This document shows positions 1 through 5,229 of a DNA stretch of 7,185 nt, one piece after another. Source of the DNA: Chloroflexota bacterium. Its GTDB lineage: Bacteria; Chloroflexota; Anaerolineae; UBA7937. Under the pieces are notes generated by a model. That model saw nothing but the letters and a program-made list of their open reading frames with translations, was not told the origin of the DNA and ran no database searches. Positions within the stretch are counted from its first letter, which is position 1, and every line of letters starts with the position of its first letter. The stretch covers positions 1 through 7,185 of the forward strand of contig DMLA01000070.1 of assembly GCA_003453555.1 (NCBI GenBank). The letters are read 5' to 3'. The translations under genes and the position numbers were made by a program.

Positions 1-175
1 TCAAAACGACCACCGCGGCTTTGGCCATCTCACCCTCCATCCCCACATCCACCCCCGCCACCCTCTTTACATCGATCGGTTCCCAGGTGGTAGATACCTT
101 TTCCCGCAACTCATTTTGTATTCTCTTCCCCTCGGCGGGGGTCACCTCCCAGGGGTGGGGAGAGACGACTTTCAT
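1..175 (-). CDS. nfi: Endonuclease V, N-terminal part (cut by window edge)
   Basis: The first 58 codons are visible; the gene continues past the left edge. Endonuclease V nicks DNA near deoxyinosine and other deaminated bases and so starts their repair in the cytoplasm. The diagnostic stretch is VAGVDV at residues 39-44, followed by AKAAVVVL at the end of the visible part. This is the first beta strand of the RNase H-like fold with its metal-binding aspartate. The aspartate is residue 43, the same number as the catalytic Asp43 of the Thermotoga maritima enzyme. The other two acidic catalytic residues lie outside the window, so activity cannot be judged. The ATG at 173-175 is preceded by AAGGGTGAGG with a 5-nt spacer, which supports this start. 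It follows the DUF2148 gene on the same strand after a 185-bp gap, so separate transcription is likely. Confidence 0.85.
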   Translation of the reverse strand, partial: MKVVSPHPWEVTPAEGKRIQNELREKVSTTWEPIDVKRVAGVDVGMEGEMAKAAVVVL

Positions 176-240
176 AATAGCCTCACCCTTACTCTAACAT
201 AGGGGAAGGCCAGTTGCAACGTTTCTGTGCAGAAGCCATA

Positions 241-264
241 AGGACAGGTATAGAAACCTGCCCT
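241..264. repeat. Palindromic intergenic repeat
   Basis: AGGACAGGT (241-249) and ACCTGCCCT (256-264) are complementary except for one A-C mismatch, with the 6-base loop ATAGAA. On the minus strand it reads as AGGGCAGGT, TTCTAT, ACCTGTCCT. Its form, a GC-rich arm around a short T-rich loop, resembles small dispersed palindromes common in intergenic DNA of Chloroflexota and some other phyla. There is no T-run after it on either strand, so a terminator role is unlikely. Only one copy lies in this window, so its repeat status is an inference. Confidence 0.45.
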
Positions 265-270
265 ACAGTG

Positions 271-299
271 GTTCTACTTTCTTATCATCCCAAGGTCAA
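271..299 (-). promoter_or_regulatory. Possible promoter for endonuclease V
   Basis: On the minus strand TTGACC (294-299) and TAGAAC (271-276) are separated by 17 bases. The -35 box is close to consensus, while the -10 box matches only four of six positions. It would start transcription near position 264, placing the palindromic repeat at 241-264 at the very start of the message. This is inferred from spacing and position only. Confidence 0.35.
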
Positions 300-360
300 G
301 CCTTCTTGGTATTCCAACCGTCTGAGACAGGCTGGGGCTACAGATTTCAATGGCAGACAT

Positions 361-870
361 CTACCGGTCGAAATATATGTTCTTCCCCGTGGCCGAGAGG
401 GGTATCCCCATCACGAAGTCGGCGTCGATGAGCCCCATCTCTCGGGCTACTACCCCCACCCGGTACATGACCCGGTTATCGACGTTTAAGAGACTGGCCG
501 TCTTCACCGCCGAGCCGATGGCGATCCCCATGTCCAGGAGGCGGTGGGCGCAGTGAGGCCCCTTGAACTCCCCCTCGAAAGTGTTGGGCTTAATGCATTT
601 CTCCGCACCGCAGGCGCTACAGTTGAGCCCCAACACTCTCTCGTCCTTTATGCCGATGAGGAGGAGGGCCGCCGAATCTCGCACGTTGGCTCCATCCCGG
701 TCGAAGTTCCCCTTCCCCGTCCTCTCCCCGAACTCGTGCATCTTGGTGGCCAGGGCCTCAAGATCCTCGCCCTCCACGATGGCAGTGACGATGAAGTCTT
801 TGCCCACCGCTTTAGGGGCCGTCCTGGCGGAGATGGACATCAGTTCTGCTACCAGGGTTAACTGGTTCAT
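361..870 (-). CDS. DUF2148 ferredoxin-domain protein
   Basis: This complete 169-residue protein matches the DUF2148 family (described as containing a ferredoxin domain), whose biochemical role is not known. Recognisable family features are the N-terminal LMSISARTAPKAVGKD segment (about residues 10-25), four cysteines at 84, 87, 92 and 107 (C-x2-C-x4-C-x14-C), and the C-terminal PLSATGKNIYFDR. The cysteines suggest an iron-sulfur cluster or another bound metal. The family is known mainly from anaerobic bacteria and archaea. No signal peptide or membrane segment is seen, so it is probably cytoplasmic. The ATG at 868-870 has an excellent ribosome site, AAAGGAGGAACC, directly upstream. It is transcribed divergently from the gene at 949; no clear minus-strand promoter was found in the 78-bp gap. 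The family call is firm; the function is open. Confidence 0.85.
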   Translation of the reverse strand: MNQLTLVAELMSISARTAPKAVGKDFIVTAIVEGEDLEALATKMHEFGERTGKGNFDRDGANVRDSAALLLIGIKDERVLGLNCSACGAEKCIKPNTFEGEFKGPHCAHRLLDMGIAIGSAVKTASLLNVDNRVMYRVGVVAREMGLIDADFVMGIPLSATGKNIYFDR

Positions 871-886
871 GGTTCCTCCTTTGTGT

Positions 887-915
887 TTGACAGCGAGATG
901 TTCTTTTGCTAGGCT
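887..915 (+). promoter_or_regulatory. Promoter for the plus-strand membrane protein gene
   Basis: A perfect -35 box TTGACA (887-892) lies 17 bases upstream of TAGGCT (910-915), a weak -10 box with three consensus bases. Transcription would begin near 922, about 27 bases before the ATG at 949. It sits in the gap between the divergent genes, so a regulator binding here could affect both. Confidence 0.5.
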
Positions 916-948
916 AAGCGAAAGTCTCCATCTGTCTTGGAGTTTAAT

Positions 949-1581
949 ATGGATACCTCTCAGTTGGCAACCCAGATCGTCATCGGCCTCTCCGTTCTCC
1001 TCGTTCTCTGGTACCCTTTTGGGCGGCAGATGAACCGGCGTCGCGGCTTACAGGCTCTCCGATGGCTGAGGGAGGGGATAAGGGCTTTTGAAGGTCAAGC
1101 AGCGGTGAACTGGGTAGGGGCCTCGGCGTTTCGGGTCGATGTACAAGGAGCGCTAGGCCCCTTCAAGAAAGTGGGTATGATGGTCCTCTTAGAGGCTAGA
1201 GAGGTGCTTCTCCTCTGGATAAGCAACCGTCTGAGGGGGCAAAGGGATATATTGGTCATCAGAGGGGACCTACGCCGTAAGCCCAAGATCGATTTGGAAC
1301 TGATGCGCCGGGGTTGGAGAGCCGGGAGGGCTATGAAGGCCCTGGAGAAAGAGGGCTGGACGGTCGATACCTTGAACGGGATGTTCATCGCTCTTAAGAG
1401 GGATGAAGAGATCGCTTCTAGGTTGGCATCCACGCCTTCGGAGGCCGCTGGACTGGTAAGGCTCTCCCTGAAGAAAAGGTCCCCTCACCTGATAGCCAAT
1501 TTCCACCTCACTGGCTTGGAGGGGATGACGGCCGAGAGCCTCTTCCATTTTCTAGAGAAGGTGATGGAGATAACCAGTTAG
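949..1581 (+). CDS. Membrane-anchored protein of unknown function
   Basis: I do not recognise this 210-residue protein. Residues 8-22 form a single hydrophobic segment (IVIGLSVLLVLWY region), followed at once by arginines at 26 and 30-32. This suggests one N-terminal anchor with the rest in the cytoplasm. The soluble part mixes hydrophobic strands with basic helices. Residues 95-112 are strongly basic around ILVIRGDL, and residues 117-150 contain RRGWRAGRAMKALEKEGW followed by MFIALKR. No catalytic motif and no cysteines are seen. I chose the ATG at 949 because TTGGAG lies 6-9 bases upstream; a TTG at 937 in the same frame overlaps that site and is less likely. It is the only plus-strand gene in the window and is convergent with the TPR gene. 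Confidence 0.7.
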   Translation: MDTSQLATQIVIGLSVLLVLWYPFGRQMNRRRGLQALRWLREGIRAFEGQAAVNWVGASAFRVDVQGALGPFKKVGMMVLLEAREVLLLWISNRLRGQRDILVIRGDLRRKPKIDLELMRRGWRAGRAMKALEKEGWTVDTLNGMFIALKRDEEIASRLASTPSEAAGLVRLSLKKRSPHLIANFHLTGLEGMTAESLFHFLEKVMEITS

Positions 1582-1637
1582 TGGCACTCCAGGCCACCGA
1601 TGGCCTCGAACCCTGAACACTCTCCCCCGCACTCCAT
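1578..1637 (-). CDS. Possible 19-residue cysteine-rich small reading frame
   Basis: This frame reads MECGGECSGFEAIGGLECH and then stops. It has three cysteines in 19 residues. It is in the same frame as the TPR gene, downstream of that gene's TAA stop, and the frame stays open for all 33 codons between the two stops. No good ribosome site precedes the ATG. It could be chance, a remnant of a longer C-terminus of the TPR protein lost by a stop mutation, or a separate microprotein. Its last codons overlap the stop of the plus-strand gene. Confidence 0.15.
   Translation of the reverse strand: MECGGECSGFEAIGGLECH
1581..1606. other. Overlapping hairpins between convergent genes
   Basis: Two perfect inverted repeats compete for the same bases: GTGGC/GCCAC at 1581-1585 and 1593-1597, and AGGCCA/TGGCCT at 1591-1596 and 1601-1606. 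They lie just after the plus-strand stop codon and about 75 bases beyond the TPR gene stop. Neither strand has a T-run after the stem, so at best they slow transcription or protect a 3' end. The remaining sequence up to 1679 shows nothing clear apart from the open frame described at 1578-1637. Confidence 0.3.
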
Positions 1638-1679
1638 ATCGATGGTTCGTTTGGTCTCCTGGCCATAGAGCGAAGGGTC

Positions 1680-2324
1680 TTAGCCATTCTCCTTCTGGGA
1701 AGGCCCCGCAGGTATTTTGGCCTCTTTCCTCTTTCGCAGGGCCGTCCTTGCGCCCACCGCATAGAGCGAGTCAGGCATGAGATCTATCACCTCGTTGAAC
1801 TCTCCAACAGCCTTCCTCTCCTCCCCTGCTTGGAGGTAGGCTAACCCCAAGTTATAACGGCAAGCCGCCTCATGCTTGGGGCCAAGCGTACCTAACGGCT
1901 TGGCGCTGAGGACCTCCTCCAGGACCTTGATGGCCTCCTTGAATCTACCTTGGCGTAGGTACGTGACACCATAGTTGATGAGCACAATCAAGCGAGTGAC
2001 CGCATCGGGCCGGAGGCGTAAAGCGAGTCGCAAGATGGGCTCCGCGATTTGATGCTTGCCCCGTGTAGAGAGAGGGTTGGCCACATCCACTAGCAGCCGA
2101 GCGCGCATGGAGACGAGGTAAACGAAGATGAGGAAGAAGATGGGGTTGATGATCACCCTCCGCCCCCAGGAGAGAAGAAGCGCCAGGCCGGTGAGGATCA
2201 GCACCTCTAAAGCGAACTGAGTGGAGAGGCCCTCGTGGCGCAGAAGGGATAAGCCCCCGAAGATCAGGACGAAGCAAAGGGAGATCAGAGGGAGAATCAG
2301 ATAAGGGTCAACTCCAAAGATCAT
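1680..2324 (-). CDS. Membrane-anchored TPR protein, last gene of the ATPase operon
   Basis: This 214-residue protein has three N-terminal hydrophobic segments (about 8-28, 37-54 and 58-74) and a helical-repeat domain. Two TPR units are clear, at about 113-144 (INYGVTYLRQGRFKEAIKVLEEVL) and 155-185 (YNLGLAYLQAGEERKAVGEFNEVI). A weaker half-repeat lies at 88-108, and the C-terminus is basic. TPR domains bind other proteins, so this is probably the membrane-bound docking partner of something encoded nearby. The ATG at 2322-2324 is preceded by AAAGGGGG four bases upstream. It starts only 15 bases after the second ATPase gene, which indicates co-transcription. The exact function is not recognisable. 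The comparison with TPR or helical-repeat adaptors of the eukaryotic GET pathway is an inference from context only. Confidence 0.8.
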   Translation of the reverse strand: MIFGVDPYLILPLISLCFVLIFGGLSLLRHEGLSTQFALEVLILTGLALLLSWGRRVIINPIFFLIFVYLVSMRARLLVDVANPLSTRGKHQIAEPILRLALRLRPDAVTRLIVLINYGVTYLRQGRFKEAIKVLEEVLSAKPLGTLGPKHEAACRYNLGLAYLQAGEERKAVGEFNEVIDLMPDSLYAVGARTALRKRKEAKIPAGPSQKENG

Positions 2325-2339
2325 GGCCCCCTTTGCGCC

Positions 2340-3314
2340 TTAGGTGAAAAGCCGTTCGGCGGTGCGCTCTAGCATCTCGATGCCCCTCACCTCCGTCTCG
2401 AACTGGGGCACTAGGGCTCGCACCATGCCATCGAAGGAGTCCCAGATCTCCTCCATGTAGTTTTCTTGCATCTTCAGTCGATTGAGCACGAACTCCGGAA
2501 CATCCTTCCCCAGGGTCTCCTTCCCGATAACCATGTTCACGATGACCCCTCCCACCGGGATGCCGAAATCCTCGAACCAGGCGATGAAACGCTTTATCAC
2601 GGCGATGGGCAGGGCCTCGGGAAGGGTGATAAAGAAGAAGGCCGTTCTCTCCTCATCGGTGAGGAGTTCCTTGGCGTGTTTCATCCTCTCTTGGAAGGAG
2701 AGGAGGTATTCCATCAAGGGGTCTTTCTCCTTCTTCTTGCTATAGGATAGAAGTTCGCGCAACGATTTGGCTTCCTCACGGCTCTTCATCATCTTGGTGA
2801 CCCAGAGAGAGTAGACCGAGGACATCCCTAGAAGCCGTCGGGCATTGGCCGTGGGGGCGGTATCGAAGACATAAGCCTGGTACTTATCCTCGAACATGAG
2901 GTCGATCATGTTCTCGAACATGGCCGATTCCTCGAAGGCGGGGTTCATAGTCGCCGATTCCACGAACTCATCGGCCTTGGCCTTGATGTCGGCGAACCTC
3001 AGGAACCATTCGATCTTCTCCCTGATCTCTCGCTTCGACCTTGCGATGGTATCCTTGGTATCTATCTCGCAAGCCCAGAGGTTCTCCACGCCCGCCACGG
3101 GGGTCTCGGCGCCGAAGACATCCTGATCCAGAAGGCTGGTTAGGCTGTGCACGGGGTTGGTGGAGGCCAGAAGAGTGCGCCTACCCTGCCGCGCCAACCA
3201 TAGTGCCGCTGTCCCGGCCATCACCGTCTTCCCCACCCCTCCCTTGCCGCCGAAGAAGACATACTTCATATCGGGGTGCTCGACTAGAAATTGGTGCATG
3301 TTTTTTTCGATCAT
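2340..3314 (-). CDS. ArsA/GET3-family ATPase with Asn in place of the switch I Asp (second of pair)
   Basis: This 324-residue protein is a full-length single-domain member of the ArsA/GET3 ATPase family, cytoplasmic P-loop enzymes that work as dimers. The deviant Walker A motif GGKGGVGKT is at residues 22-30, with signature lysine 24. Switch I reads STNPVHS (51-57), where the family normally has STDPAH. Residue 53 is therefore Asn, matching the catalytic Asp57 of yeast Get3. Switch II DTAPTAN (151-157) keeps DTAPT but has AN in place of GH. Further family blocks are EESAMF (128-133), TAFFFITLPE (224-233), VNMV (259-262) and LVPQFE (301-306). The only cysteine is residue 82, so neither the ArsA arsenite site nor the GET3 CxxC zinc site is present. 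The ATG at 3314 has GGAG six bases upstream. The gene begins 11 bases after its paralog ends. From the Asn53 change I infer slow or no ATP hydrolysis on its own. Confidence 0.9.
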   Translation of the reverse strand: MIEKNMHQFLVEHPDMKYVFFGGKGGVGKTVMAGTAALWLARQGRRTLLASTNPVHSLTSLLDQDVFGAETPVAGVENLWACEIDTKDTIARSKREIREKIEWFLRFADIKAKADEFVESATMNPAFEESAMFENMIDLMFEDKYQAYVFDTAPTANARRLLGMSSVYSLWVTKMMKSREEAKSLRELLSYSKKKEKDPLMEYLLSFQERMKHAKELLTDEERTAFFFITLPEALPIAVIKRFIAWFEDFGIPVGGVIVNMVIGKETLGKDVPEFVLNRLKMQENYMEEIWDSFDGMVRALVPQFETEVRGIEMLERTAERLFT

Positions 3315-3325
3315 GTTTCACTCCG

Positions 3326-4312
3326 CTAAAATTCTCCAAACATCGCCTTGGCCATCTTCTCGACCATCTCCAGGCCGGTGATGTCCCGCTCGAACTCGGG
3401 GACGAGAGCCAAGACCTCCTCTCCAAAGACCTCGTCAATCTCTTGGAGGTGTTTTCCCTGCATCTGGAGGCGGTTGCGTAGGTATTCGGGGATATCCTGT
3501 CCAGCCAGTTCCCGGGGTAGCACGCGGTTGACGATGTAGCCAGAAATAGGCACGTCGTAACTGGCGAAGAGTTTGGCTGCCTTCACCGTGTCCAAGATGG
3601 CCATCTTCTCCGGAATGATCACGAAGAAGAAGGCCGTCTTCTCCTTATCGGTGAGGATGCTGGAGGAGGTGCTGATACGGTGCCTTATATATTGAAGTTC
3701 CTTGAGGATCTGATCTTCCTCCACTTCTTTCTTTCGTTGCACCACCGCCGCTACCTGAGCATACTCCTCCATCTCCTCGCGCAACTTGGTGATCTTCTGG
3801 ATCCACTGGTCATATACGCTAGACATGCTCAAATAATAGAGAGCATGGCCTAAAGGCACCAGGTCGTAGATGTAATAATCGTACTCACCAGCAATGACGA
3901 TATCCACCACCTGGTCGAAGATAGCGCTCTCCTCCATAGCCGGCTCCGCCGCTGCAGCCTGGATGTAGTGCTCAATCTCCTCCGGGATCTCCTCCAGGCC
4001 ATACATGTCGAAGATTTTCTGACGGATCTCATCCTGATAATCCTTGATGCGTTTATCAGCGTCGATCTCCTGGGCGAAAAGGTTCGGTATAATCTCCACC
4101 GGCCCCTTGCCGAAGATATCCTGCTCGAAGATGTCGGTCAAGGATGCCTGGGGATCCACGGAGAAGACCAAAGTTTTATACCCCTTTTTGGCCAGGTAGT
4201 AGGCCGTGGCGGCGGAGAAACTGGTTTTGCCCAGACCACCCTTGCCGCCGAACTCGATGTATCGGCGCTCCGGGTATTCCTCGAGAGTTCTCGCGAGAGT
4301 AATCTTGATCAC
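3326..4312 (-). CDS. ArsA/GET3-family ATPase with degenerate switch II (first of pair)
   Basis: This 328-residue paralog of the following gene aligns with it without gaps through residue 60. Walker A is GGKGGLGKTS (22-31), with Leu at the usual Val position. Switch I is SVDPQAS (51-57), so the catalytic Asp53 is present but the usual His is missing. Switch II reads DLVPLGHA (150-157) instead of DTAPTGH; both threonines are replaced by Leu while GH is kept. Shared blocks with the paralog include EESA (127-130), MSSVYDQW (163-170), LTDKEKTAFFF (220-230), VNRV (261-264) and ALVPEFE (302-308). It has no cysteine at all. A role in arsenite export is therefore unlikely. The start is taken as the GTG at 4310-4312, because it matches the paralog's N-terminus (both begin Met-Ile with the P-loop at residue 22). 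Its ribosome site is abnormally placed (see 4301-4320). It probably pairs with the second ATPase; the client is unknown. Confidence 0.9.
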   Translation of the reverse strand: MIKITLARTLEEYPERRYIEFGGKGGLGKTSFSAATAYYLAKKGYKTLVFSVDPQASLTDIFEQDIFGKGPVEIIPNLFAQEIDADKRIKDYQDEIRQKIFDMYGLEEIPEEIEHYIQAAAAEPAMEESAIFDQVVDIVIAGEYDYYIYDLVPLGHALYYLSMSSVYDQWIQKITKLREEMEEYAQVAAVVQRKKEVEEDQILKELQYIRHRISTSSSILTDKEKTAFFFVIIPEKMAILDTVKAAKLFASYDVPISGYIVNRVLPRELAGQDIPEYLRNRLQMQGKHLQEIDEVFGEEVLALVPEFERDITGLEMVEKMAKAMFGEF

Positions 4313-4320
4313 CCCCTTCT
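4301..4320 (-). promoter_or_regulatory. Ribosome site that overlaps the GTG start of the first ATPase
   Basis: The minus strand reads AGAAGGGGGTGATC (4307-4320), almost the full complement of the usual 16S rRNA 3' end. The GTG taken as the start begins inside it, with no spacer. The first codon at normal distance is ATT at 4301-4303, eight bases after the five Gs. A TAG lies three codons upstream of the GTG in frame, so no earlier start exists. Either the GTG works despite poor spacing, or translation starts at the rare ATT, shortening the protein by three residues. Confidence 0.5.
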
Positions 4321-4336
4321 ATAGAAAATTGCCCTC

Positions 4337-4615
4337 TTAGGCTAAGGCATCGGTTAAATCGCGCTCCCTGAGCATTCGCCGCTTCCAGGTGGAGATCTGG
4401 GGCACAACATAGGGCAAAAGCCGCAGCGAGTAGTAAGGTGGGAGGATGGGCACGCCCAAGAGATCCCCCATGGTGATGAGGATGAAAAGGTGCTCCATGC
4501 TGCCCCGGGTCTTGAGAGCGAAGCGGGTCATGTCGTGTCCGGCCATGCCGTACAGCAAATCGCGCGCACTCAGACCGAGTCTCTTCAGTCCGCTGATTTC
4601 TTCCTCTTCTGACAT
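4337..4615 (-). CDS. Small hydrophobic-core protein, second of a paralogous pair
   Basis: I do not recognise the family of this 92-residue protein. It begins with an acidic MSEEEE stretch and a short helix. A conserved core follows: LLYGMAGHDM (20-29), a hydrophobic segment EHLFILITMG (41-50), and GDLLGVPILPPYYSLRL (50-66). It ends in a basic TWKRRMLRERDLTD region (76-89). From residue 20 on it matches the neighbouring small protein at 51 of 70 positions. The hydrophobic part is too broken by Asp, Pro and Arg to be a standard membrane helix, so a membrane-surface, re-entrant or buried protein contact is more likely. AGGAGG lies seven bases before the ATG at 4613-4615. The gene is 41 bases after its paralog and 24 bases before the first ATPase. 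I infer it is a subunit, cofactor or client of the ATPase pair. Confidence 0.75.
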   Translation of the reverse strand: MSEEEEISGLKRLGLSARDLLYGMAGHDMTRFALKTRGSMEHLFILITMGDLLGVPILPPYYSLRLLPYVVPQISTWKRRMLRERDLTDALA

Positions 4616-4656
4616 TTAACTGCCTCCTGATGTTATTCAGTCCTTCTACCGACCCA

Positions 4657-4950
4657 TCAGCCGATCTCTTGGTCACATAGATCGGTTAAATCTTTTTCTC
4701 TCAACATGCTGCGTCGCCACGTATCTATGGTGGGGACGATGTAGGGCACGAGCCGCAGGGAATAGTAAGGGGGCAATATGGGTACGCCCAATAGGTCACC
4801 GAAGACAATCAAAATGAACAGGTGCTCCAAACTGCCCCGGGCCTTGTTGAGATCACGCACCATGTCGTGGATGGTCATCCCGTAGATGACCTCACCAATG
4901 GCACGCGCCAGTTCACGAAGGCGATGTGACTTGGCCACCCTTATAGCCAC
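4657..4950 (-). CDS. Small hydrophobic-core protein, first gene of the ATPase operon
   Basis: This 97-residue paralog of the next gene has the same core: VIYGMTIHDM (21-30), EHLFILIVFG (42-51), GDLLGVPILPPYYSLRL (51-67) and TWRRSMLREKDLTD (77-90). It differs by a basic rather than acidic N-terminus and by one cysteine (92) near the end. The start is uncertain. The GTG at 4948-4950 matches the paralog's length, but its GAGAG ribosome site touches the start codon. A second GTG four codons in has better spacing. The frame also stays open for 21 codons upstream, containing an ATT at 4981-4983 eight bases after AGGGGG, which would add 11 residues. It is first behind the promoter at 5024-5052. Homology to a known family is not apparent. 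A role with the adjacent ArsA/GET3-like ATPases is inferred from the operon. Confidence 0.75.
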   Translation of the reverse strand: MAIRVAKSHRLRELARAIGEVIYGMTIHDMVRDLNKARGSLEHLFILIVFGDLLGVPILPPYYSLRLVPYIVPTIDTWRRSMLREKDLTDLCDQEIG

Positions 4951-5023
4951 CTCTCGGGGCCATTTGCCCCAAAACGCAAAAATGGACTCAACCCCCTGGA
5001 CAAAGATACGTCTCTATAAATCA

Positions 5024-5052
5024 ATAATATACCCTTTGCTCCAACTAGTCAA
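5024..5052 (-). promoter_or_regulatory. Promoter of the ATPase operon
   Basis: TTGACT (5047-5052) and TATTAT (5024-5029) are separated by exactly 17 bases on the minus strand, a near-consensus housekeeping promoter. Start of transcription is expected near 5017, giving a leader of roughly 65 bases before the GTG at 4950. It lies downstream of the cstA terminator, so the five-gene operon is transcribed independently of cstA. Confidence 0.75.
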
Positions 5053-5138
5053 GGAGGCAAACCAACAAGGGGAGCACCCTCCTCGGCGACGGCCTCCGTC
5101 AGCACCGGGGCGATGATCTCTACCGAGGTAGGGTTCAT
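5049..5138 (-). CDS. Possible 29-residue small reading frame after cstA
   Basis: This frame encodes a short acidic peptide beginning MNPTSVEIIAPVLTEAVAEE and ending in GLPP. Its third codon positions are mostly G or C, and AGGAAG lies close before the ATG at 5136-5138. It lies after the cstA terminator, and its stop codon overlaps the -35 box of the next promoter. No promoter of its own was seen. It could be a real microprotein, the remnant of a lost gene, or chance. The small YbdD/YjiX-type partner often found after cstA is longer, and I see no resemblance to it. Confidence 0.22.
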   Translation of the reverse strand: MNPTSVEIIAPVLTEAVAEEGAPLVGLPP

Positions 5139-5171
5139 GCCTTCCTCATACCTTCTTTGCCGCTACGGCCA

Positions 5172-5209
5172 CAAAAGTGACGGGAGAGCCCTTTTGGGCT
5201 CTCCCGTCA
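5172..5209 (-). terminator. Intrinsic terminator of cstA
   Basis: A perfect 14-bp stem (5178-5191 paired with 5196-5209) with a 4-base loop (AAAA on the minus strand) is followed on the minus strand by C and then TTTTGT. It begins 20 bases after the cstA stop codon. The stem is GC-rich and uninterrupted, so termination should be efficient and should separate cstA from the ATPase operon. Confidence 0.9.
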
Positions 5210-5229
5210 TGCCACGTTGGGCTAACTCA

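Noticed and set aside
314..335. CCAACC/GGCTGG hairpin as terminator of the DUF2148 gene
   Set aside because: The stem has a mismatch and a 10-base loop, and no T-run follows on the minus strand.
214..556. Plus-strand open frames overlapping the DUF2148 gene and its downstream spacer
   Set aside because: They run opposite a complete conserved-family gene, and the 5' portion covers the palindromic repeat. No coding signal is seen.
937..948. TTG at 937 as start of the plus-strand membrane protein
   Set aside because: It overlaps the TTGGAG sequence that serves as ribosome site for the ATG at 949, and it has no purine-rich site of its own.
1591..1606. Hairpin AGGCCA/TGGCCT as an intrinsic terminator for the convergent genes
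   Set aside because: The stem is only 6 bp and no T-run follows on either strand.
2466..2750. Plus-strand open frame opposite the second ATPase
   Set aside because: It lies wholly antisense to a clear ArsA/GET3 gene, has no convincing ribosome site, and its product is not recognisable.
2340..4312. Arsenic resistance operon
   Set aside because: Arsenite-binding cysteines are missing, each ATPase is a single half-size domain, and no arsB, arsR, arsC or arsD gene is present.
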